Source: Acanthaster planci
Lineage: Eukaryota > Echinodermata > Asteroidea > Valvatida > Acanthasteridae
Assembly: GCF_001949145.1 (NCBI RefSeq)
Contig: NW_019091468.1
Coordinates: 13,145-77,144, forward strand
Reading direction: 5' to 3'
DNA: 64,000 nucleotides
Positions 36,101-48,271 of this stretch are shown one piece after another. Position 1 is the stretch's first letter. Each line of letters starts with the position of its first letter. Made by a program: the position numbers and the translations under genes. Under the pieces are notes generated by a model that was not told the DNA's origin, ran no database searches, and saw only the letters and a list, made by a program, of their open reading frames with translations.

Positions 36101-38384
36101 TTTTAGTATCTATTCTGTTATCAGTATCAAACTTTTATCGGTCAGCGATGACTGCGTGCAATTTTGAAACAGAATGGGTTCTGAACCAAAAAAACTAGAC
36201 ATGAAAGAAACAAGATGCTGATAATTTTCACAAGGATTTTGTTTAGTATGGTGGTTTAATTTGAGAAAAACAGAAACTTCACTTATAAGCACGAGTTCCA
36301 ATCGCAGTATCCTCAAAAGATTTTATGATTTGGCTATTGACAAATTTGCTGCAGCTGGGCTTACTTAAGTCATTAACTTCAAATTCTCGGGTAAGATTCT
36401 GTCCAACGTGCATTCCCCGACATCGTCAGCGCCAGTACGCTGAGCACATTAAAGATCTGCCAGGAATAACGAGATTGCATTTTTCACGAACTATGGTTTT
36501 CAAATATCAATTAGTTTAGCAGACCGGCGTAAACTCCGACTCCAAAACCATAACGACATCATGCCAAGAGCGATTGGTCTGGGATCAGCGATCCACTCAG
36601 GTCCGCCAAGAATCGCTCAGTCGTAACATTCGCTTTGAAGGATGTCTACGGACCATGGGCGTCGAATTAAATTACACTTTGTTAATGTCCAATATCAGGT
36701 TGAAGGACGGACGGTGGTCACCACAGCAAGTTGGTTGCGTCACATACGTAAACTATTTCGCAAAAGGCAATCATGTGAGACGGGTACAAGATTATTTCAA
36801 GGTAATGACTGATAAAGACACGACGCTTAAATACTTCATTCGATTTATTGGCTGTTAGGTTACCTTTTACTTTTTGACGCAAACGGCGCGCACTGTATCC
36901 CGAATGTCAAAAGTGAAGTGAAATAATGAATACCCAGACCTTCTTTGGGGCATTCATGCCAATATTCATAACCACAAGTTTTTACAAAATAAGATAGAAG
37001 GGGTGAGGCTCGAAATTCTGTGGTTTCTCAAGAAATAGTTGCCCTTTCTGGAGGCAGGTGAACCAGAATTTGAAAATAACCCATTAAGGCGGTCGTCAAT
37101 TAGACGTCAGAGCTCATTATTTTACTGTACCTCGGTGAAAACGAACAGGAAAGAAATGTTCATGAAGAAAAACGATTGAGGAAAGCGGAGGTAAATGTCA
37201 GTGATGTTGTTCAGTCCTCCTCATGTCGTCAGGAAGTCCTTGCTATGCAGTTTGAACCCATGCGCAAGCTGTTCAAATGAAATCTGATTCTTGCTACTGC
37301 ATGGCTCAAGAGGGACTCAACTACAATCGTCGATTTTCCACCGCAACACTTCTCTACCAGCGCGCCACTTGCATTGCCAAACCAACGGCAACACAGCGAA
37401 ATTTGTTCATAAAATCGTTTGTCATACCGCGATCTGACCTATCTCAGTTTCTGAGGAAAACCGTGTTTGAAGTTGGGTCCGTTTTGAATCTTTCATTTCT
37501 TCCACAATCCTAACTTTTATTGACAGAGATTTTGTATCATAATAAAGTTAGATAGTTAAATTACTATATGAGCTATCTTGTTGGGAAACAATCTTACGTA
37601 CGAGGTTAAAATGAGGCACCCAAACCATATGTCACTTTGTTAAAGTTTTATTGTCTTATTTTAAAAGCCCAAACCGCGACCTACACAGATGGGTCACTTT
37701 GTGGAACGAAACATTCGATTTCTCTGTGGCGGACAATGACCATACTGGCATGGCGTGTGTGCGTGCGCGCGGACTTTTTCACGTTGAACTGTATGGAGGT
37801 TCGTTTAAAATCCTTCACTGAGTTTTGTTTATATTTTCCGATTAAAAGGGTCTTACAGAGTAAAACTTTGCGAAAGCTGAAGGAAATTAGAAGGGGATCC
37901 CCTCGGGAAAGTCACGAACTCTTATTTTCTATTTTTGCTATTTTTCAAAGTGTACCTTCTCATTATACGAACTTATTTTTCCATGTATACCCGGGGTCAA
38001 GTTTTGAAGATACTTTAAATGCCTCCATTAAAAGGAATAACAATAATATAGGGCCTAGCAAAGACATAAATTTTAAAAGAAATCTACTGCTTTTGTCACT
38101 GTATAATTTGTGGTATTTTATAATGCAGGTTTTATTGTTGAGTGTAGCCCATCAGAAAAAAGGCCCTATTTAAGGGAAACTCAATGGGCGGAAAAGAAGG
38201 TCTAACAAAAGACTTGTTAAAAGATAAATAAAGCGTCCGTCTAAGCGTTTGACTTGGACTGACCATTATCAGTTATTATGTCTTCAGTTTAATTTCAAGC
38301 CATGGTGTAGGTAAAATAAACAGTGCAAGAACAAATGCCACCTGGGTTGTTTCTCAATCACTTCAAACGGCATCGGTGACCTTA

Positions 38385-38625
38385 AATGACATAAGTAGTC
38401 CAAATTTCAGAGTTGTAAGGGACATGGGCGACTTTTAAATGACTTAGTAAAGGAAGTAGACTTAATGTCAAACCTGTTGTTTCATAATCATTTTAATTAA
38501 AGGACATCATTGACTTTTAAATGAAATTAGTAAAGGAAGTAGACCAAAATTAATGTCAGAGTTATTTCATAATTTTTTTAAAGGAAATTGGTGACTTTTA
38601 AATGACATTAGTGAAGAATAGAAAC
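38385..38625 (+). repeat. Tandem repeat of about 82 bp, three diverged units
   Basis: The motif GACTTTTAAATGA recurs at about 38430, 38512 and 38593, preceded by AAGGNAAT-type sequence and followed by TTAGTAAAGGAAGTAGAC in two units. It abuts the inverted-repeat element at 38626. Confidence 0.75.
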
Positions 38626-38750
38626 TTAGGCCGTGTCCGAAACGGGCTTCCAGAGCTACAGCTAGGTCTATTGTCTGGGCGTCTCCACGTACTTTCAATG
38701 GAGTGAAGACCTAGACCTAGCTCTAGACAACAGATTCGGATGCAGCCTAA
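38626..38750. repeat. 125-bp inverted-repeat element, family 2, copy 2
   Basis: It is nearly identical in layout and equal in length to 6292-6416, with ends TTAGGCCGTGTCCGAA and TTCGGATGCAGCCTAA. High similarity over the whole length suggests relatively recent mobility of this family. Confidence 0.85.
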
Positions 38751-41174
38751 ACATGACTACAGTAACAGCTGGAGAACAACTCCTTCTCCATTGATACGCA
38801 GATCCAGCACTGCAAATTGCAATTTATAAGAAATCTGAGGGGAAATGCACACAAACAAATAGGCCTATTAGTAGTGCTTCGCGTAAAAAAAAGTCAGACT
38901 TACCTTAAAATGTACGCCTAGCTTAGGACTTTGTGTCTTCCCACACACGAATGGCCATCACGATTTTATTAGAATATCAGCATTAAGAAAAGCAAGGAGT
39001 ACACTTATGTTCAGTCATTTCCAGAAACATAGCTCTCACCCACCAAATGAAAACGAAACAGCGCTAAAGACTGGTTCCGAATGACTGACCTTCAAATGAC
39101 TTCGATAGGTATCGCGGTCCAGATACCAGACTTTGTCACTTCGTAAAAATAAAACAGCGTTGTCTACACGTTTCACGAAGTGATCTATCTCAATGCGTCA
39201 GTCCGTGAAACAATAGTTTTAAATTTCGGAGAGGTAAGTCAACATTTTTAATTACCCAAATTAATTTAATTAGCTTTGCAAAGCATCTACAAGTTCAGAA
39301 AATAAAGATTTCATCATGCATAACAAAAATATGCTAAAAACATGAATTTGTCAAAAATTGAGATACGTCAGATCGTCGTACGATCGACAAAATGAGGCAC
39401 AAAGTGGCCCGTTCAGTCTATGACGCCAATTAAAACATCAGAAAAAACTGGGGAGTACCTACTATCTTTGAATTTCCAATGTCATGATATCTTTCGCGGT
39501 ATGTCTTTCAATTTTACAAGTTCGCGATTCTAATCCATAAACTCGCGCTTATGTGTTGATATGGTCATACTTCAAATTCCATATTACATTACACATCAAT
39601 CGTCACACCACAGCCTGTTACCAAATTATTACGATAGAATCTCGGGTGTTCAGCGCCCGGGGCAATTCCAATATCATAAGGCATTGGTAACTTATTTCTG
39701 TTTGATATGTAACGAGAGATCCCATTATCCTTAATGTGTTAACGGGCTGGCACAGAGAGAAACAGCCGGAAGTCTCGTATTTGTAGGTCAGTTGGTAAGT
39801 TTAATCCCAACAGCACCTTTCACGACGGAATAACCTTGATAAACAGTATAGCGACCATTCTGTTTCGTGTCTGACGGCTCGATTACGGCATTTCCAGCGT
39901 TCTGAAAGTAAAATGGAATGCACCATTTATACCAATCTAACTTTAATTTGAGACAATACTTCGGCCCGCTTACAAGTCTGTCAATTTCATCAAGATGAAA
40001 AATGATATAGAAACCGTTGGGGTAAATTGATTGCACTGTTAAGTATTGCAACCAGCTACAGGAAGCAATAGTGTAGTTTTTCCTCTCTTCACGCAAAACG
40101 ATTTATCAACTGAAGTGCAAAACAATGGCTAACCCATCTCCAAAATGGAATATGCCCATTGTGGGTGGTAATATTTCATTGCGGTTATAAGGAGCAAAAC
40201 GAAAGCATTTAGTTAGCTTGAAACGTTCATGTTTCCCGCGAAGCAAGGCAACTGTTCCAAATGTGAACCAGATGTTGTTTGAGTGCGCGCAATGACAACA
40301 ACTTCAGAAGGTACATTAAAGAGTCGAGGGACACTCGATGGGCAGACCACACGATCATGTGACGTCTTTTTTCGTCAAAGAATAATTACATTTTTCCAAC
40401 TGCCGTAAATCAAACAGGGTTTCATCGGATGGTTACATTACATGTAATGACAGATGATCAAGCCACAAGAACGGGAAAATCTTTCCCTGTCATCGGTGTT
40501 AACATTCCACGTACGATAACAAACGAGACAGCTGCACATGACTTGGAGGAACATTCGCAAGAGTACTCGACATTCTTTAGCATTGGAAATTGCAAGAAAT
40601 AAAAAGTGGAATTTAAAAAAAGGGCACTCAAGAAGTAGCAGAAGACTCTCCGAGGGATTAAAGTGTTCTCAGTTCCAAGGTGCAAAGAATAATGACCTGA
40701 AGTATGAAACTCTGAAACAAGTAAATGCACCAGAAAATACGGATCTATCGCTTAACGGAAATCCGTTTCCCATCACATGCATTAGTCACCGTTAACATAT
40801 CCTTGAAAAAGGCAGCTGTGTGTTGCCAAGCGTAGCATAGCAGCAGAGATATCTTATTTCCCAGTTGGATTCTAGACAATTCTCCTCAACGCTAACGTCT
40901 TCAAGACCGTGACAGATGAGATACTCCGACGGTGCGCACGACCGTTATCATCAGCACGATATACTTTGTCAATTCATGTTATTATGTCAGGAAGCTGGCC
41001 CAGGCTCTGAGTTGCACGCAATCAAAGCGCCATTGTTAATGGACAGCACCAATCCGACTCTATAGATTCCGTGCATCAAATCTTCAGTAAGGTATCTTTT
41101 TGAGGGAATATTCTATCTCGTTTCTCATTGCGTGAGTAATTGTTTTATGTCGTTCACAGATACTACCAGCAGCG

Positions 41175-44100
41175 ATGGTGTCTCACATGGTAGTGATGTT
41201 TATGTGCCTGTCACTGGCAGTTTTAATGTCTAACACAGACGCCCAGTGCTACTATTTTGGTAAGTTATACTTTTTGTATCGTAACAAATTAATTCGACTC
41301 TCCAACCCTAACTCGAAGGCTTAACCCAACGTAGCCCAGTTCAGCCAAATTTAACCATAGAGGAAGGACATACAAGGAGTTGCAACGCAGGCACTTCAAA
41401 GTGTTCAATGATGGTCACCGCCGAGTCAGACGAATAATAGAAAACATTCCAAATTTGCCTGATTACTGCCTGCATCTTAGCCGGACAAGCGGGCCAGTAA
41501 TATCCCGGAATACTTGAAGTTTTTTGCTTGCAATTAAATACAAATTATTGCATGGACCAGGATATATAGAGAGAAAAATCCCTGATATTGGACTTACTTT
41601 TGTCATCATAAATAAAATTTTAAAATTTTGATACACTTGTTTCATTATCCATGCAAAACTTGTAATTTTATTCTCCTCCGTCCAATACATCAGTGTTCAA
41701 AGATTCGGTACGAATTTGGCTAAGACTGACCTGGGCCAACAAAATGTTCATTACTACTGGAAATCTTAGATCATTGGGAACAAAAATGCGCTATTTCACC
41801 ACAGGGAGTGATCGTGGAATCTCATAAAATACGCTTTTGTACAAATGCCGTAATAAAAATGATTCAAACAAAACACAAAATCTTGTGAACAACCGGGCTA
41901 TTTATTCCCAAAATAACCCCAGAAGAAAGAGCTCACTAAGGGCAATGACTGCACATATAGATTTAGGGTACACAGCGTAATGCAGGCAACCGCGCAAGCA
42001 TTAAATTTGATGTTGTCATGACATCATACCAAGTACCAACAAAGCATGAATATGCAATTTCCTATACCTCAGTACACGACGTTTTTTAGGGTGCAGATTA
42101 CCATCGACAAATTGCGTCGACAAAGGGATTTCGTGGTTGTGAAACAGATCGTGCGTAGCAAGTGTTCGCTGCACTCTGGCTATGGACATACAAGGCATGC
42201 CAGAATACAGTAATTGGCCAGATTTTACAACCCAGGCACTTCAAACTCCTTCTGTGTCCTTCCTTTATGCTACAAGTAAACACAAACTCAACCTAAACCG
42301 ACAAATTTTGTCGTGACTATTTAAACAAAATTACGGTCCAAATCGTCATTATTAACAAGCTGTCGACTGTTGTAGTTGCTTGGGCACAAGATGGTTGATG
42401 TATGTATATATTACGTCTGAAATCTTTTCAGTGCCCAGTGATATATACAACACATATCAAGTAATTGCGATCTCCATGCAAACTTCGTTGATGCATCTTT
42501 CTTCGAGAGGTCTGAACTATGTGTGACGAGTGGTCCTGTTGCTTTATATCGCATTATGCCAGTCCCGCCCCCTCTGTGCACAAAGTCATGCACAATACGG
42601 CCAAGGTGTGAAAAATTTATTACCACTTCGGCACAAAATGAGTTCAACGCACAATTTCCTCTTACCCATTTACGCATCTAGAAAAAATCCCGCTAATCTG
42701 TTGACAGGGTTCTCTGACATCTTCACGCCCCCGTTCCCGCACTGTTGATGTCCAAGCTCAAAACAAGTCTGTCAACAGTCGACGGCGCTGAAATGGCACC
42801 TAAGTTCGATGACGAAGCGAGTGGACGAGCTGGACCATAGGTTGAAACACCGACAATGAACTATAGCCAACTACTTTCCATACTTACGAGTAATTTAGTT
42901 GATTATACATGGTGAACAGTTTCTACAAACTTTGTACACGGTTTGGTGGAATGTATCAATATTCGTTTTTCTTCCCATGATCCTCTGCACTTAGGATTTT
43001 GCTAGTGGTAGTGTTAGCGAATAATAAAACGAGTACCATTGCTATTATAGAGCACTGGGATGGGGCGTGATACAGCTTAGATTGAAACCATCATTGTCTT
43101 CTGTGATGTGGGGCATGCTGTTTTAATAACCAAGGGACTCGTAGGAACCGAGGCACGGTCTTGAAATCTTTGTCATTATTTCCTTATCTGAAGGTCTTCA
43201 ATTTAATCAAAACGATGAGTATCTCGGTCGGTTGCCGCGCAGAAAGTTGTACGACGCTTACGAATTTATGAACTTCAATCGTCGACAAAAGAAATGCAGA
43301 ACTCCATCAGTTGATGTTATCGTAACGCCAGTTCGCTGGCTCCCACGAAAGTTTACTATTATTATCTGTATGGTGAAAATAGCAGTGGTACCAATGAATA
43401 GTCTGGATAGCGGTCCCCGCATTATAGTTTGAACTGTGGAGTGGAGACTAGTCTTTGATGTGATGTCCCGTGGTGAGGGTGACACGCGTAGCTGTTGTGT
43501 TTTCACGTGATCGTTCCGGGCCGACGATGTTTGAGACAGAAGTTTAACCATCAGTAATGCTCCCTGTGCATTAGAGAGAGTCGTTCTTTGTTCTTTCTTC
43601 GTTCTTTTTATTTCCTAAAGTTCAGTTGGGTTTCCCCGTTGCGTCACTTTCCTTCTATACCGTACGTTTACTTGTAAAGCTTGTCCCATGACGCGTCTGC
43701 CCGTCCCTAAATCCAGACTGTATCTTGCGTTTGACAGTCCTGGTATAGTGCACAGAACTTTCACGATTTAGATACATTTGAGACGGCCCCCTTTTTAAAA
43801 ATAAGGAATGCGTCACCCGGCAATTAGTATTCTGGTAGACTCTTGTGTGGCAGTACGTCAAACCTTACATTCCCTTTGATCATTTGTACACTATCGATGC
43901 CCTTATTTAGCCTGTCATATACACTCAAGCCTTGTCAGCCCCCATATATTGAACCCTCCTTTAATTCGGTCCAAATCTTGCCTTTCTGTACTCTATATGA
44001 GGCCTATTCAGTCCTGTGTTAAATATGCCAACCCTTCAATGTGGGACTATAATCACAACCTTGTCAGAATGTACTCAACTGTATGTTTTGGTCCCTTGCC

Positions 44101-45350
44101 ACGCTGTAATGCTTATTTACTGGTGGTTAATGATCAAAGCACTTTATCAGACTTCAAGATAGCTTTGGTAAGTATATGTGTCACGATCTCACTTTCGCTT
44201 GATTAAAAGAGAAATCGACTAGCTGTCACAGTTGTCTTTGTTACTTATCACTGATTTCAGATGAGCCTTGTGTTTATCAGAATCACCGATATGGTTTGTT
44301 TGATATGTGGGAGACTGATGACTGTGAGTCGTGTTTCTGCACTGGTGACGTTGGCTACGAGTGCTGTTCAAAGTAAGTCATAATCCCACGCAGGGCTGAT
44401 ACTCTGTAAATGGCATCCTCTCGCCGTGACGGTTCCGTGAAACCGTCTCTTATGCAATGGACAACACTGTTCATGATTAATTAATGATTTTCAGATAGGC
44501 CTACCAATAAAACAGGTGGTTCTCAGGAAGACCATGGGCGTTGACTCGTGAAAGAATTAATTCATGTGGTGTTTACATAATTTGCAAATAGTTTATACCC
44601 AGCAAGAAATGAGACCGAGGGGTACCCCCCCAACATGTCCAATCCCTATACACATTCCAGACTATTGTTACTTCCCCCAAGATGTCTGAAAGGAATTCCC
44701 CAGATTCCTGCGAGACAATGACCAACACAAAGAAGGGGGGGTTTCTCTCCGTCTCATAACTTGCTGCATATGAAATAGTTTGCTCTGGAAACTCTTTAAT
44801 TTAAAGCTGAAGTTGAATGTAACGGTGATCAAAGCTTACCAGCTAAGATATTCTTCGTGTCCTATACCCTTCACGAGAAGGCTTGAATGTGTTGTCGGTC
44901 AGGCATGCCAGAGCCTTGATGTTGCAATGTACGAATATTGCTGCATTCTCTTCTGACTGCCCTCCTCGACCAAGTTGGCATCAGTGCTCAAAACGTGGTC
45001 CTCTCTGAAATAACGCTGCACAATTGGTAACAAAACAAGGGTTGTGAAAAGTAAGATTATCCGAATACCCAAGTTTTCCAGACATCGACCAAGCGTCATG
45101 CAGACTCTCTGGGCAGCGCCCTCAAGTGGCCGACCCGAATGCTATTAAAGTTTGGCCGCCGCAAGTTCATGATAAATAAGCTAAAAGCCACTGTTAAGAA
45201 TGTCTTTATATTGTTCACGGTCGCAGGTTTTATGTCCCCACCGTCTACGACCGACAGCAATGCACCGTATTCAAAGACAAGACCACCTGTCAGACGCGAC
45301 TCCTGGACAAACACGGCAAAGAATGCGAGGCCCTCGTCGGCGTCCTGTAG
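41175..45350 (+). CDS. MSMB: Beta-microseminoprotein (MSMB/PSP94)-family secreted protein
   Basis: Three exons are 41175-41259, 44261-44372 and 45227-45350 (stop TAG), encoding 106 residues. The splice sites are GTAAGT, CTGATTTCAG, GTAAGT and CGGTCGCAG, with phases 1 and 2 that join in frame. Residues 1-24 form a signal peptide (MVSHMVVMFMCLSLAVLMS, then NTDAQ). The mature chain has ten cysteines (25, 32, 50, 53, 55, 63, 64, 78, 87, 99), the number and order typical of MSMB. Hallmarks are W45-x-TDDC-x2-C-x-C, the C63-C64 pair, and YDRQQC in exon 3 matching the family's second domain. Family members are small secreted disulphide-rich proteins of two small beta domains; vertebrate forms occur in seminal plasma. 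The role here is unknown. It is a complete gene, and ATTAAA at 45647 could be its polyadenylation signal. Intron 2 contains a family 7 repeat. Confidence 0.87.
44593..44772 (+). repeat. Dispersed repeat family 7, copy 3
   Basis: A full-length copy lies inside intron 2 of the MSMB-family gene, running from CCCAGCAAGAAATGAGACC to TTGCTGCATATG. It matches the reverse of 13812-14000 and the forward copy at 60075-60243. Confidence 0.8.
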
Positions 45351-48271
45351 CGACCTGCTCCTCGTTTCCGTTGAATGAGTGGAAATTCCATGGAAGTTTG
45401 TGGCCTATTTTTAGGTTCCTGTTTCCCTCCTATATCTTTTTGTTTTCCTCATTTTATATTGTCAAGCACAATGGATTTTGTTCCCTTCTTTCTTTTTTGT
45501 CGTGTGGTTTTACGGGGTCTGTAAAAACCGGATGTTGTTCACCAGGAGTCTTTGTAACTGATTATTATTGATAGACATTGTTGTAAAGCCAGAGGCCTTT
45601 GAAAAGAACTACTTTCTCAGACATAGCCCAACAGAATGTAGAACTTATTAAAACAACGGAAGCCTTACAAATGATTTGGCACAAGGCACAATCAGCGACA
45701 ATATCCGCCTAGAGGAGAAACACGCCCTCATCGATTGATAAGAGCCATTTGGTCGGGAGTGCTCATTTTGTTGGTAGCGATGTAACCGCAATGCGTGCAT
45801 TTCATAGTCGTTTGTGTATCAGCAAAGTGCAGTTCCCACTGCACTTCGCTGCTTGCATTGCTTGGAAAATTGCGCCCTCTCTTGACCCAGCTCGGGGCTC
45901 ATACCAGGAGTACTAAGAATTGTCCGCAATTTGCACAGGAGCGCCCTCGTCTATGTCACACTCCGTTCCTGTGGGTTAAACAAATCGAGAACATTTCCAC
46001 CACAGATGTCAGTACCTAGAATTAGACAGAAAACTTGTCAATATTTCTTTCCGATATAGTGGGACCAAAAGTCAAACCTGTGTTTATAAGTAAGATAATC
46101 TTTGTGTTGTTGCTTGATTTTTCGATTAGACAAATCTGTATAATGTGTATGAATTTAGCAAGCCCATTCTTCCTTGAATTGCGACATTTAATTGGTTATT
46201 GCTTATCGGATTAAAACTTAAAGACTGAACAAAAATCGATGACTTATTTTACGTAGCGATGAATGCTTTAAATTTAAATATGTACTCCTTCCCAGCGCGG
46301 TTCTGTTAAAGAAAAAAGCGCCCAGCACGGATGTGTAGGAATCAGCCGTTTGATTATGAGACCGCTTCAATGTTTTGAATTTACCAGTTAATTGAAGTTG
46401 TCCAGTGTTTTGAAGATGCTTTCAAGATGTTTTTATTTAAGAAAGGTAAGATAGTTATTATGAGATATCCATTTATTGACTTCTGAAATCGTTCCTTCTG
46501 GCTGTTTATAAGCAAAACCTTGTAATTTGTCACAGATCGTAGCAAAACCAATGCGGACGTGATAATTTAAATAAAGTCCAAGTTTTTGCACGTGTATTAA
46601 GTCCATACACACGTTTACGTAGGATATCACCGATTACTACGGTTTGCTTTCGGCTTGGTTTACTGTAACAGTTCGTCATCGCCCGTATTTGATAGACCAT
46701 TCCACCTGGCAGGAAAAAAAAACTGTCGACATCAGAAGAACAGTAAAATGCATTGTGATCTGCTAGTCCACGGCATTTCCTCATCTTGTGCCAATGTACA
46801 TATGAATGTTTTCCCGGTCAGGGAACATATATATTAAGGAGCCAAACGGATAAAGAATAAATCATTTCGTTTGAATGAGAATGCATACTCTGATCAACGT
46901 TAAATCAGCCAACGTCACCGCTCGATTTGGGTACATAAGCGCATGATTTTATAATACTGTCCGTAGAATAAAAATGTCCATTCAAAAAACTCCCGGAGGA
47001 TTCGGCAGTATAGATTTACTTGTTTGAACTCAGCAAATGAAATACAAGCAAAGGAATTCCAAAATAGAACATGTAGCATATTTATTCTTCAGATGATTTT
47101 TTATTCTATTTGATGATTTTGAAGAAAATGACATCTTAATTAATCAACCACGAATGATCCTGGAGGACGCTGATTCAGCCACTTAAATCTTACGACTTTG
47201 AGTGGGAAAACCTATTATTGTGCACTTTGAAACAGAAATAAAAAGCTGTTGAAATTACGCTTTGTATGGTGAATGTTATGTTCATGTGATTGTTTGAACT
47301 GGCACTCTTGACCTAGCCTAGTTCTTATCACGGCGGACTTCGTCACATCACGGCAGATGTTTACCGACCAGTGTATTGTCTGTGTGTGTGGTTTTTTTCA
47401 GAGTTACAAACTGTTTACCATTTTCACGAGTACATAGCTGTCGACGTATAGTCATGTGTCACAGATGGGAATTTGGTTGACTGATACCCTATTTCAGTTT
47501 TCATTTTATTTCAACAAGAAGCGAATTCCCGGAAAATTGTGGAAATACTGAGACAGAGTCCGTGCATTTTCCAAACGGAGATACGACAGAAGGGAGGATC
47601 ATTTCGTGCGTTTGAAGTCCCTTGTATTTTTTTGTAATTTTAAAAACAATCATTGATTGGTACAAAATTAACATCACCGGCGCAAAGTGAAATGGAAATC
47701 ATGAACTGAACGCAGACTGAACAGCGTAAACCTTCTATTACCCCCACTCCGAGTCAAAAAGTCATACTGTTTTACCCTTTGACTTTAAGCTGTCAGAATT
47801 TCTCAGTAGGCCCTAGCTGTCATAACCTAGTTATTGGTCATAAACAGTGTCTTTAGTACACACGTTTCAGCATTTTAAGACTGTTTTTTCGATTTGTTCA
47901 AATGAAAAAAGAAAGAAAAGGAAACAGTTTTGATCAAACTTTGGCAGACCTTTTTTCCCCAACATAGTACAAATTTAACCATTCAGATCTTATCCTCAGG
48001 GATGGGGACCGACACCTACTTTGCATGCAAAACTTATACCATCTCCTAGAGTACGGCGGGAAATAATTCCGAATGTTACTTTAATCCAGGGACTTTATCG
48101 ATGAAGCCTAATCTTTAATTTTAATAATAAAGGTTTACATTATCTATGAAACTGTGCTCAAATTTTAAAAAATCTCAATGGAAATATCCATTCGCAGAAA
48201 TTTTCGAATGTATGGTAAACGTAATGACATGTGAATGCATCGAAGCCCACTGCCGGTAATTGAAGTCCGCC
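45351..48271. other. Intergenic stretch between the MSMB-family gene and the first NPC2 gene (convergent)
   Basis: The 3' ends of two convergent genes lie about 2.9 kb apart here. I see possible polyadenylation motifs on both sides (ATTAAA at 45647 on plus; TTTAAT near 48113, reading ATTAAA on minus). Otherwise it is A/T-rich sequence with no element or gene that I recognise. Confidence 0.45.

Larger units (their letters stand above)
23438..41174. other. Long interval without supported genes
   Basis: About 17.7 kb between gene B and the MSMB-family gene. I see a LINE 3' fragment (24245-24705), a perfect hairpin (23982-24010), foldback elements near 28.3 kb and 29.4-30.1 kb, an 82-bp tandem repeat (38385-38625) and a 125-bp inverted-repeat element (38626-38750). 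Open frames such as 33667-33930, 36574-36858 and 37637-38173 are short, lack recognisable domains and have no convincing splice partners. Short exons of unrecognised genes cannot be excluded. Confidence 0.5.

Noticed and set aside
36574-36858. A 94-codon frame on the plus strand considered as an exon
   Set aside because: There is no family resemblance and no convincing acceptor/donor pair with kept phase.
37637-38173. A 178-codon open frame on the plus strand
   Set aside because: It lacks an ATG at its start, has composition like translated intergenic A/T-rich DNA, and shows no domain or splice context.
39788-40096. A 102-codon minus-strand frame with a fairly protein-like composition
   Set aside because: No signal peptide, domain or linked exon could be found. 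It may be chance.
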